Assembly: GCA_023457135.1 (NCBI GenBank)
Contig: JAEWMO010000095.1
Span: 1-12,220, forward strand
Length of the DNA stretch: 12,220 nucleotides
DNA from: Methanobacteriota archaeon
GTDB taxonomy: Archaea > Halobacteriota > Methanomicrobia > Methanomicrobiales > Methanoculleaceae
Direction of reading: 5' to 3'
Numbering within the stretch: the stretch's first letter is position 1; every line of letters starts with the position of its first letter. The position numbers and the translations under genes are program-made. This document shows positions 6,779 to 12,220 of this stretch, piece by piece. The notes beneath the pieces are model-generated. The model saw only the letters and a list, made by a program, of their open reading frames with translations, was not told the DNA's origin and ran no database searches.

Positions 6779-7970
6779 CATAATGCAGGGGATGATCCGG
6801 CGGGACGCAGAGGCGCAGATCCGGTCGCTCGCTCTCGGCTTCCCGGCAGTAGCGGTCATCGGCCCCCGCCAGTCCGGAAAGACGACGCTCGTCCGGTCGG
6901 TATTCCCGCAGCTGCCCTACGTCCTGCTCGAAGATCCCGACACCCGGGCCTTCGCAGAAGAGGACCCCCGCAGTTTCCTCGCACAGTATGAAAAGACCGG
7001 GGCGGTCCTCGACGAGGTGCAGAGGGTCCCGGAGCTCTTTTCATACCTCCAGGGCGTCCTCGATGCGAATCAGAGGCCGGGACAGTTCGTCCTCACCGGG
7101 TCCCAGAACTTCCTGATGATGGAACGGATATCCCAGTCGCTCGCCGGCCGGGTCGGGATCGTCAAACTCCTCCCCCTCTCGATGGGGGAACTTGTCCGTG
7201 CCGGCATCGAGATCGAACGCTACGAGGACCTCCTCTACGCCGGCCTCTTCCCCCGCCCCTACGGCAGCAGCATTCAACCACGAGACTTCTATTCATCGTA
7301 TATCCAAACATACATCGAGCGCGATCTCCGCCTTCTCAAGCAGGTGCAGAACCTCTCGGCGTTCCAGACGTTCATGAAGATGTGCGCCTACCGGTCCGGC
7401 CAGGTGGTGAACTACTCGTCCCTTGCACATGACTGCGGCATCACCCATAACACGGCGAAGGAGTGGCTATCTCTCCTCGAGACGTCGATGCTGATCGTCG
7501 AGATCCGGCCCCATCACAAGAACTTCAACAAGCGGCTTATCAAGATGCCCAAACTCTACTTCACGGACCCCGGTCTTGCCGCGCACCTGGCCGGGGTGAA
7601 GGGTGCCGACGACCTCGCCTATCACCCCCTGAAAGGAGGACTCTTTGAATCGCTCATCATAGCGGAGTTCCTGAAGTTCCGCTTCAACCGGGGCAAAGAG
7701 TCCAACCTCTACTTCTGGCGGGACAAACTCGGGCATGAGATTGACTGCATTATCGAGTATCAGGGGTGGGATCCCATCCCGGTCGAGATCAAGTCGGGCC
7801 GAACCGCAAGTGCCGACTTCTTCGACGAGATCACGTACTGGAACGGGCTCTCCGGCAACGCCCCGGATCGCTCGTTCGTGGTCTACGGGGGCGACCAGTC
7901 TCAGCGCCGGGCGGCGGGGCACCTGGTCGGGTACCGGGATCTCGAGCCGATTACCCGGTACCTGGAGTGA
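6771..7970 (+). CDS. AAA+ ATPase with winged helix and DUF4143 nuclease-like tail
   Basis: A 399-residue protein of the AAA_14/DUF4143 family. Walker A is GPRQSGKT at residues 31-38 (K37), Walker B is AVLDE ending at D81-E82, and the sensor segment FVLTGSQN spans 106-113. A winged-helix-like part lies near residues 195-250 (FMKMCAYRSGQVVNYSSLAHDCGITHNTAKEWL...). The C-terminal region has a PD-(D/E)XK-like pattern, E323-I-D325 then E339-I-K341 in PVEIKSG. The family is very common in archaea and some bacteria, often near mobile or defence genes, but its biochemical role is unproven. I chose ATG 6771 rather than the upstream ATG at 6639 because TATA box and palindrome place transcription start just before it; ATG 6783 and 6792 are alternatives. 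It diverges from the helicase-nuclease gene and shares its promoter region. Confidence 0.9.
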   Translation: MSTIMQGMIRRDAEAQIRSLALGFPAVAVIGPRQSGKTTLVRSVFPQLPYVLLEDPDTRAFAEEDPRSFLAQYEKTGAVLDEVQRVPELFSYLQGVLDANQRPGQFVLTGSQNFLMMERISQSLAGRVGIVKLLPLSMGELVRAGIEIERYEDLLYAGLFPRPYGSSIQPRDFYSSYIQTYIERDLRLLKQVQNLSAFQTFMKMCAYRSGQVVNYSSLAHDCGITHNTAKEWLSLLETSMLIVEIRPHHKNFNKRLIKMPKLYFTDPGLAAHLAGVKGADDLAYHPLKGGLFESLIIAEFLKFRFNRGKESNLYFWRDKLGHEIDCIIEYQGWDPIPVEIKSGRTASADFFDEITYWNGLSGNAPDRSFVVYGGDQSQRRAAGHLVGYRDLEPITRYLE

Positions 7971-8051
7971 GTCCGGTGATATACACGAGAATACAAACGC
8001 TTTCAGTCCCGGGGCCTGGATTCTATCAAGCGGCCCTGCAGCTTTTTCTCC

Positions 8052-8072
8052 GTTGAGATTGCGCCGCTCAAC
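8052..8072. repeat. Small inverted repeat after the DUF4143 gene
   Basis: GTTGAG (8052-8057) and CTCAAC (8067-8072) could form a 6-bp stem. On the plus strand it follows a T5 run (8043-8047) that may help end the ATPase transcript. The spacer 7971-8115 holds nothing else I recognise. Confidence 0.3.
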
Positions 8073-8110
8073 CAGGAGACCACGGGGGGGCGGATTCGCG
8101 CACCGGCAGG

Positions 8111-8118
8111 TTCAAATG
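8111..8118 (+). promoter_or_regulatory. Probable TATA box of the MNT/HEPN operon
   Basis: TTCAAATG, centred about 29 bases before the ATG at 8144, would give a leaderless transcript. The match to the TATA consensus is weak. The alternative ATATTT at 8130-8135 would place transcription start beyond the ATG, and no usable in-frame ATG or GTG follows soon after. Confidence 0.35.
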
Positions 8119-8150
8119 AACAGACGTTCATATTTCCGAACATATGTTCG
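8116..8150. promoter_or_regulatory. Tandem operator of the MNT/HEPN operon
   Basis: Two sites share the form GAAC-N4-GTTC: ATGAAC-AGAC-GTTCAT (8116-8131) and the perfect palindrome CGAACATATGTTCG (8137-8150). GAAC begins at 8118, 8138 and again at 8158, exactly 20 bases (about two helical turns) apart; the third copy lacks a good right arm. The second site contains the ATG (8144-8146). This is a classic layout for a cooperative autorepressor, most likely the winged-helix antitoxin encoded just downstream. Confidence 0.75.
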
Positions 8151-8689
8151 ATGATACGAACATACTCTCCGGAGCCTCGCTCACGCTTCTCCGGTTCCTG
8201 GGCAGGCACTATCGCGACGGCTACTATGTCCGCGAGCTTGCCCGGCTGCTCGGGCTGGGGGTGGGTTCGGCCAGCGAGACGCTGACCCGCCTGGCCCGGG
8301 CCGGCCTGGTGCATCGCGAAGAGCGTGGGCGCCTCGTGGTCTACCGGGCAGCGATGGAGAGCCCGCTCCTCCGCGAGGTGAAGGTCTGCGCCACGCTCAT
8401 TGAGCTCAACCCGCTGATCCTTCGCCTGCGGGGCGACGCGACGAGGGTGATCCTCTTTGGGAGCACGGCGACCGGCGACGATACCCACGAGAGCGACATC
8501 GATCTCTTCATCGAGACAGGGGATGCGAAGGCCGTGGCAGAGAGCGTCGCCGCACTTGGGGCCGGGCTCGACCGCGAGATATCGCCGCTTATCCTCACGC
8601 CTGGAGAGTTCCGGTCCCTGAAGACCGCCGACCCGGCCCTCTACGAACGCATCCTTGCAGGAAAAGTCCTGATCGAGGCGTCGCGATGA
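8144..8689 (+). CDS. Winged-helix/minimal nucleotidyltransferase protein, MNT-type antitoxin
   Basis: A 181-residue protein with two parts. Residues about 8-75 form an ArsR/MarR-like winged helix (FLGRHYRDGYYVRELARLLG then SASETLTRLARAGLVHREE). Residues about 95-181 form a minimal nucleotidyltransferase with the signature GS-x10-DxD: G106-S107 in LFGSTATGDD and D118-I-D120 in SDIDLF. In characterised MNT/HEPN systems the MNT protein AMPylates or otherwise blocks the HEPN toxin; here the fused winged helix very likely also represses the operon through the GAAC-N4-GTTC sites. The ATG lies inside the second operator. The stop overlaps the next gene by 4 bases (ATGA), giving translational coupling. 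Fold and pairing are clear; the antitoxin role follows from the family. Confidence 0.88.
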   Translation: MFDDTNILSGASLTLLRFLGRHYRDGYYVRELARLLGLGVGSASETLTRLARAGLVHREERGRLVVYRAAMESPLLREVKVCATLIELNPLILRLRGDATRVILFGSTATGDDTHESDIDLFIETGDAKAVAESVAALGAGLDREISPLILTPGEFRSLKTADPALYERILAGKVLIEASR

Positions 8690-9111
8690 AGTACCGGTTC
8701 GAGCAGTGCCTGCAGCGGGGAAAGATCGTCCGCATTCCGGTCGACCATGAACTGGTCGCCAAGGAGCTGCGTGAGGCGGAGCAGGATCTGGCTGCAGCAG
8801 AGCATTCTCTCATAGAAGATAACACAAAGTGGGCAATCATCCAGGGCTACTACGCACAGTTCCACGCCCTGCGCGCCCTCGTCTTCTCCGGGGGCTACCG
8901 TGAAAAGAGCCACTCCTGCCTCAGATACGCCGTCGAGGCCCTCTATGTCGACGAAGGCCTTCTCCCGGCATCGATACTCGAAGACTTCAACTTTGCCATG
9001 CGCACGCGGGAGGGCGCGGATTACGGCTGCGTCTACTCAGCGACCGATGCCCGGGATGTGGTTGCATCGGCAGGTGTGGTCGTGGGCCGGATCCGGGCGA
9101 TGCTCGAGTGA
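8686..9111 (+). CDS. HEPN-domain protein, probable toxin partner
   Basis: A 141-residue, largely helical HEPN protein (PF05168-like). Family landmarks are GYYAQFHALRALVFSGGY (residues 54-71), the conserved K74-S-H76, and R108-x3-D112-Y113 in REGADYG. HEPN proteins paired with minimal nucleotidyltransferases often are ribonuclease toxins, but the canonical R-x4-6-H motif is not present; the nearest is R72-x3-H76. So it may be an atypical toxin, or part of a complex without RNase activity. The ATG overlaps the stop of the MNT gene by 4 bases, so the pair is one operon with the antitoxin first. No distinct promoter or terminator is seen. An inferred growth-inhibiting or anti-phage role is reasonable but unproven. 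Confidence 0.85.
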   Translation: MKYRFEQCLQRGKIVRIPVDHELVAKELREAEQDLAAAEHSLIEDNTKWAIIQGYYAQFHALRALVFSGGYREKSHSCLRYAVEALYVDEGLLPASILEDFNFAMRTREGADYGCVYSATDARDVVASAGVVVGRIRAMLE

Positions 9112-9234
9112 ACCCTCCCACGCCGCCTTGACGACCTCCTTGACCTGCTCCTCGACGGACTTGAAGGGGCCGATGTTCACCCTCGCCTTCTCCATCGCAA
9201 GCTCGATCCGCTGTGGGGGATGGGGGAAGCCGGT
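9112..9234 (-). pseudogene. Relic of a minus-strand gene, about 41 codons
   Basis: The minus strand has a short frame with almost perfect G/C third positions and a natural protein look (TGFPHPPQRIELAMEKAR, then NIGPFKSVEEQVKEVV, KAAWEGS). It begins right after an in-frame TAG (9235-9237) and runs into the stop of the HEPN gene, so neither end is intact. I do not recognise the family. An ATG at 9195 could start a peptide (MEKAR...) that reads on into the HEPN gene region. Most likely it is the C-terminal remnant of a gene broken when the neighbouring module inserted; chance codon-like sequence is the alternative. Confidence 0.35.
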
Positions 9235-9263
9235 CTACGGGTACCGGCGGATCCCCGTGCCAG

Positions 9264-9269
9264 AAAAAA
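9264..9269 (-). terminator. Oligo-T terminator of the transglutaminase gene
   Basis: On the minus strand a T6 run occurs 7 bases after the TGA stop (9277-9279). Archaeal RNA polymerase ends transcription at such runs without needing a hairpin. Confidence 0.45.
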
Positions 9270-9276
9270 GGTGGGA

Positions 9277-10794
9277 TCAGTCGACGGCCTCAAGGCTGAT
9301 CCCGAAATTCCCCATGCAGAAGAGCCCGATGTCGTAGTCTGCCGTATCGGAGGTGATCGCCGGGGCCTGCCTGACGAGCCTGAAGAAGACGGCGTCGTCG
9401 GGAAGGGCCGGGTCCATCGGGGCGTCGACGTTCTTCTGGATGACCAGGCGTGCGGGATCGAGGTTTGCCGCGTAGTACTCCTTGAACGCGGTCCGCTTCT
9501 CCTCGGGCATGGCGACCCAGTCTGCCGCCTCGGCAACCGTCAGGTCGTTCGGGACCCAGCCGTAGCCGGGCAGGTAATACTCCGCCCAGAAGTGGCCGCC
9601 GGGCGATCCGGCCATGATCATCTGGTAGCCGCCGAGAGCACGGGCGGGGATCCCGAGCGACCGGCAGAATGCAGCAAAGAGCATGCTCTGGGTGCCGCAG
9701 TCACCGTGGCCGGTCTCGAACATATGGGTCGATTCGGCTACTTTCGGCTCACGGGTGTCGAGCGAGAGGTGCGGAACGAGGCTGTAGGGGTAGGTCTCGA
9801 TGATGTGATAGTAGATCATCTGCGCCTGGAGGTGCGGGTTCGTCTCGTTTCCGACGATCTCGCGCGCCTTCTCCCGGATCGCGTCCGTTAGCTCGATGTT
9901 CCTCTCGGACTTCGTGTAGAGCAGGTACTCAGGATCGCTCGTGTTGTACTCCCCGACCAGTGCCGGGTCGATATCCTCGAAGATCTGCTCGTAGGAGGTG
10001 AACGCGATGTCCGCCGTGAGGACGAGGTCCCCGTTGACCGCCTCGACCGGGATCTCGTAGTAGACATAGCCGATCTCTCCCGTGGTGAACGGACCGGCAA
10101 CGATGTAGTCGGGAACCGAGAGGTTCGTGACGGTGACGTTCCTCTGCGCGTCCGTCTCGACCGGGAGCGGGAACCAGATCTTCAGGATCCCCGTCGGCGG
10201 GAGCGCCTCGTGCGGGATCTCGAGCCGCTCGACGCCTGCGTAGCGGACCGGGTTCACGTACGGTCCGTGCTCCGGACGGTTCTCCGACCAGGCATACCGG
10301 GCGATGTAGTCGAAGTCCACACCACCCGCGGTCTGCTTCTGCTTCTCGTCGGGGTGCGCGTAGAGGTAGTTCTCGGCGACGCTGAGGAAGTAGAGCGTCT
10401 CGTTCTCCGAGACGATCGTCTGGGCGCGGGTGTCCAGCCATTCGGCTATCGCGGCATCGGTGATCCCGGGGACCTCCTCCCGCAGTGCCGTCTCTGCGGC
10501 GCTACGGTCGAACGGGAACTCCATGTACGTCCGGTTCGCCCGGAAGATGCCATTCCTCGCCGCCAGCGCCTTATCCGGATCGCCGGCATCGGTGTAGAGA
10601 GCGTAGGCCTCGGCAAACCGTTCTTCGGCGACCCGGTAGTTGCCGGCTCCGTATTCGGCGAGCCCCCGGGCGTAGGCCTCGTCGGCCGGTGAAACAGGAT
10701 CGTTCTTTTCGTCCGTTGTGGCGATGCATCCTGCTGCAGCGATGAGGAGCAGGACAAATGCCACGAGGAATGCAGTAATCGCTCGGTGAGTCAT
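9277..10794 (-). CDS. Lipoprotein with transglutaminase-like cysteine protease core
   Basis: A 505-residue exported protein. The N-terminus is a lipoprotein signal: a basic start, a hydrophobic run AFLVAFVLLLIAAAGC, and lipobox cysteine C23, so the mature protein should be anchored on the outer face of the membrane. Residues about 35-85 look like a TPR-type helical repeat (YARGLAEYGAGNYRVAEERF). Several N-x-S/T sequons fit a glycosylated surface protein. The C-terminal half has a transglutaminase core with all three catalytic residues: C366 in GHGDCGTQS, H401 in GGHFWAEYY and D417 in PNDLT. Members of this superfamily act as peptidases or amide-forming enzymes; the substrate here is unknown. 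I chose ATG 10794 because the in-frame extension up to 10932 adds 46 polar residues ahead of the signal peptide. It is monocistronic, with an oligo-T terminator. Confidence 0.88.
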   Translation of the reverse strand: MTHRAITAFLVAFVLLLIAAAGCIATTDEKNDPVSPADEAYARGLAEYGAGNYRVAEERFAEAYALYTDAGDPDKALAARNGIFRANRTYMEFPFDRSAAETALREEVPGITDAAIAEWLDTRAQTIVSENETLYFLSVAENYLYAHPDEKQKQTAGGVDFDYIARYAWSENRPEHGPYVNPVRYAGVERLEIPHEALPPTGILKIWFPLPVETDAQRNVTVTNLSVPDYIVAGPFTTGEIGYVYYEIPVEAVNGDLVLTADIAFTSYEQIFEDIDPALVGEYNTSDPEYLLYTKSERNIELTDAIREKAREIVGNETNPHLQAQMIYYHIIETYPYSLVPHLSLDTREPKVAESTHMFETGHGDCGTQSMLFAAFCRSLGIPARALGGYQMIMAGSPGGHFWAEYYLPGYGWVPNDLTVAEAADWVAMPEEKRTAFKEYYAANLDPARLVIQKNVDAPMDPALPDDAVFFRLVRQAPAITSDTADYDIGLFCMGNFGISLEAVD

Positions 10795-11294
10795 ACGTGG
10801 GGGTACATGCGGAGCGAGGAAAAACCTTTCTCTTTGTTCGGGCTCCTTTCCACGTGGTAACTGGGATTCCACGCATTCTGCCGTGTCGCCGGATGCTGTC
10901 CCCGGTTGTCGGGCATCACGGTCCACCGGCAAGGAATGGTTTTGGGGGACAGGAGATTGTGCGGTATCGCTCTGCCCCGGGGCAGAGCGCCCTCCTTATC
11001 GTGTATCCGGCCCTCGCCCGGGAAGGGCAGTATAGCCTGCCGGGCTCGCCCGCCATAAGGAACCCGTGCCAGCGACTTGTCCGGATACTGCTATCGGGAT
11101 CAGGCCCCTCCTCCTGCGATCATTGACAGTCTTGGTTGTTAAATGTCAGTCATACCCATCTCCTCCAGTCAGGCTTCCGTCCGGGATCGTCTGCGATTGC
11201 CCGGAATGATGGACTGCGTGGATATTCCCGCACCCTCCCGCCTCGCTACTGTTGTGCCTATCTCAGCAAGAGTGGATAGAGTGCGCCGGGCGGT
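10795..11294. other. Gene-free, hairpin-rich 500 bases
   Basis: No plausible gene on either strand. The part next to 10794 should hold the lipoprotein promoter, but I see no clear TATA box; a CCACGTGG palindrome lies near 10852-10859. The middle (10968-11061) is dense in inverted repeats. Near 11124-11148 there are TGACA and TGTCA arms separated by 15 bases. The rest shows nothing I can name. Confidence 0.4.
10968..10989. repeat. Perfect 22-bp palindrome
   Basis: CGCTCTGCCCC (10968-10978) is followed directly by its exact inverse complement (10979-10989). As RNA it would form a very stable hairpin from either strand; as DNA it is a strong two-fold binding site. It is not followed by a T run, so a simple terminator is not obvious. 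Confidence 0.6.
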
Positions 11295-11585
11295 TCAAAT
11301 TCGTCCATATCTCCGATGGGCTTTTTCGATGGACATGATGTGGGTGATGTAGACGAGGTTGTCGTCTGGATCGATATTGTAGATTACCGTGAATGAGCGT
11401 GCAATATGGAGGCGGTATGACTCCCGTTTTTTGGTTGTATGAAGTTTTTCTTTGTCTCCGTCCGGGCCGGGGTACGGATTGTCCTGCAAAATTTTCAGTT
11501 TCTCTTTGATAACCCGTTGATCTTTGACATCGAGAGCAGTTAAGAACGCAAGTGCACGTTTGTCCACCATGAGGCGGAACGTCAC
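11295..11585 (-). CDS. RelE/ParE-family toxin
   Basis: A 96-residue protein of the RelE/ParE superfamily; RelE members cut mRNA on the ribosome, ParE members poison gyrase. Family features are the N-terminal helical hairpin (ALAFLTALDVKDQRVIKEKL), the basic link ending KLHTTKKRESYRL, the strand FTVIYNID, and the C-terminal HIMSIEKAHRRYG. The start is a GTG (11583-11585) overlapping the antitoxin stop by 4 bases (GTGA), the normal tight coupling of these pairs; an ATG five codons further in is possible but less likely. The gene is visibly more AT-rich than its surroundings, which suggests transfer. Without a search I cannot say whether it acts as RelE or ParE. Confidence 0.85.
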   Translation of the reverse strand: MTFRLMVDKRALAFLTALDVKDQRVIKEKLKILQDNPYPGPDGDKEKLHTTKKRESYRLHIARSFTVIYNIDPDDNLVYITHIMSIEKAHRRYGRI

Positions 11586-11767
11586 AGGTCTAACTCCACG
11601 AACTCATCACGAGCCATGACCTCTTCGATATCGTCCGTGAGCCGCTGCTTTTTTACCTTCTCCACCAGCCGCGCAAGAGTCTCGTCAAGTGTCTCGCCCG
11701 GCTGCCTGAGATCCAGGATCTGGTTATAGGTCTCTTTCGATACGGGGATATTCTCCGCAGCAGGCAT
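11582..11767 (-). CDS. Small antitoxin paired with the RelE/ParE toxin
   Basis: A 61-residue acidic protein that should neutralise the overlapping toxin and help repress the operon. It begins MPAAENIPVSKETYNQILDL, a short strand plus helix like archaeal RelB/VapB-type antitoxins, then GETLDETLARLVEKVKKQRL and an acidic tail ending EFVELDL. I chose the ATG at 11767 because a TATA box lies 29 bases upstream, giving a leaderless mRNA starting at this codon. An in-frame ATG at 11791 would lie at or before the transcription start, and the frame further upstream (to 11992) is not protein-like. The two genes form an antitoxin-toxin operon. The exact antitoxin family is uncertain. Confidence 0.8.
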   Translation of the reverse strand: MPAAENIPVSKETYNQILDLRQPGETLDETLARLVEKVKKQRLTDDIEEVMARDEFVELDL

Positions 11768-11792
11768 TGGATCATCTTCTTCGCGGATCATG

Positions 11793-11800
11793 AATATACT
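11793..11800 (-). promoter_or_regulatory. TATA box of the toxin-antitoxin operon
   Basis: Minus strand reads AGTATATT, preceded by purines (CGAA) that could be the BRE, centred 29 bases before the antitoxin ATG at 11767. It predicts a leaderless transcript and decides the start codon. Confidence 0.65.
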
Positions 11801-11846
11801 TTCGTCAACCTGGAGGAAGGGGTGGCGAGGGGAGAAGATAGGAGAG

Positions 11847-11910
11847 GAGCACCGAAGGTGCAGGGTGAGATGGCCAGAAGGGCCGTCGTCATTCGCACCT
11901 GGCGGTGCTC
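11847..11910. repeat. Inverted repeat upstream of the toxin-antitoxin promoter
   Basis: GAGCACCG (11847-11854) and CGGTGCTC (11903-11910) are perfect 8-bp arms around 48 bases. Smaller nested pairs occur: GCACC/GGTGC (11849-11861), GGCC/GGCC (11872-11884), and just outside CTCCA/TGGAG (11914-11929). The stretch 11801-11970 holds no clear gene. Confidence 0.35.
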
Positions 11911-11972
11911 GAACTCCAGTGCTGTGGAGCGTCGTTTTCGAAGCCTGATGACTTCTCGAACTCCCGAAGCAT
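11889..11972 (-). pseudogene. Short minus-strand frame behind a good promoter, perhaps a gene remnant
   Basis: 27 codons beginning MLREFEKSSGFENDAP and ending at TGA. The first half has good codon use and the ATG is correctly spaced from a TATA-like TTTAATAC for leaderless expression; the second half is not protein-like. It may be the 5' stub of a gene whose body was lost when the neighbouring toxin-antitoxin module inserted, or chance. No family is recognised. Confidence 0.25.
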
Positions 11973-11974
11973 AC

Positions 11975-12002
11975 AATATATTGAATGATCATTCAACGTA
12001 TT
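11975..12002. promoter_or_regulatory. Palindromic divergent promoter/operator
   Basis: A perfect 16-bp palindrome TTGAATGATCATTCAA (11981-11996) sits in a 28-base near-palindrome with 12 of 14 pairs. Its flanks carry a TATA box on each strand: AATATATT (11975-11982) is 27 bases before a plus-strand ATG (12005), and minus-strand TTTAATAC (11997-12004) is about 29 bases before a minus-strand ATG (11972). One bound dimer would control both directions. Confidence 0.55.
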
Positions 12003-12004
12003 AA

Positions 12005-12220
12005 ATGAGCGTGGAGCACAGGCTCCTGTCCCGGGAGGACCAGGGGAGTTCCAGGCGCCGCGGTGGTGGAGGTCGGTGCCGGGCGGGAGGACGACAACGG
12101 GCACCCGGAGGGCGTGGGTACCGCAATCCCTCTCCAGCCCGACGGCCGGGGACGTCCTCCGGGCTCCGGGTTTGGACCCGCGTTTGAACTCTTCCGGGCA
12201 GGCGAGATGACCACCCGGAC
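12005..12220 (+). CDS. 5' part of an unrecognised gene, apparently frameshifted (runs off right edge)
   Basis: ATG 12005 lies 27 bases after a TATA box, ideal for a leaderless message, and the first 13 codons (MSVEHRLLSREDQ) have strong G/C third positions. That frame then turns arginine- and glycine-rich and stops near 12187. The +1 frame instead takes over with natural composition and codon use from about 12045 (GVPGAAVVEVGAGREDD, later GFGPAFELFRAGEMTTR) and stays open to the window end. The switch falls at a G4 run (12043-12046), so one extra G would explain it: a true frameshift, a sequencing error, or two separate starts (GTG at 12063 is the alternative for the second frame). Function unknown. 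Confidence 0.4.

Noticed and set aside
10795..10932. Upstream extension of the transglutaminase protein to 10932
   Set aside because: It would put 46 polar residues before the lipoprotein signal peptide, preventing normal export; ATG 10794 gives a proper signal sequence.
11768..11992. Longer antitoxin reaching to 11992
   Set aside because: It would cross the TATA box at 11793-11800, and its sequence is not protein-like until MPAAEN.
1..12220. CRISPR array, insertion sequence, integrase or attachment site
   Set aside because: No regularly spaced direct repeats of CRISPR size, no transposase-like protein, no integrase and no tRNA gene to serve as attachment site.

Overview
The window looks like a piece of a GC-rich euryarchaeal chromosome, most likely a methanogen of the Methanomicrobiales (Methanoculleus-like). 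The reasons are the strong G/C third-position codon use, archaeal TATA boxes placed 25-30 bases before start codons (several transcripts look leaderless), and the kinds of gene present: AAA+ ATPases with DUF234 and DUF4143 tails, a wHTH-MNT/HEPN pair, and a lipoprotein transglutaminase. This assignment is an inference; no rRNA or tRNA gene is present to fix it.

Layout. At the left edge is the 5' part of ilvB (acetolactate synthase large subunit, minus strand, running off the window). After a gene-poor stretch of about 535 bases come two minus-strand genes: an archaeal AAA+ ATPase with a DUF234 nuclease-like tail (1030-2400), and before it in transcription order a 1380-residue protein (2425-6567) joining an N-terminal DUF559/Vsr-like nuclease domain to a RecQ-type SF2 helicase. 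Diverging from this large gene is a second AAA+ ATPase with a DUF4143 nuclease-like tail (6771-7970, plus). Next is a plus-strand operon of a winged-helix nucleotidyltransferase antitoxin and a HEPN protein (8144-9111), then a short minus-strand gene relic. A minus-strand lipoprotein with a transglutaminase core (9277-10794), a 500-base gene-free and hairpin-rich stretch, and a RelB/RelE-type toxin-antitoxin pair (11295-11767) follow. At the right edge is a palindromic divergent promoter and the start of a plus-strand reading frame that seems frameshifted.

How it fits together. From about 1 kb to 9.1 kb and again from 11.3 to 11.8 kb the content is typical of an accessory, defence-like island inserted beside housekeeping ilvB. 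The helicase-nuclease and its two ATPase neighbours could form a defence cassette; the two small operons are toxin-antitoxin modules. The most striking shared feature is regulatory. Three genes (both ATPases and the MNT antitoxin), each encoding its own winged-helix domain, have symmetrical DNA elements lying across their start codons, and a fourth such element sits in the divergent promoter at 11975-12002. The four sequences are unrelated, which suggests separate local autorepressors.
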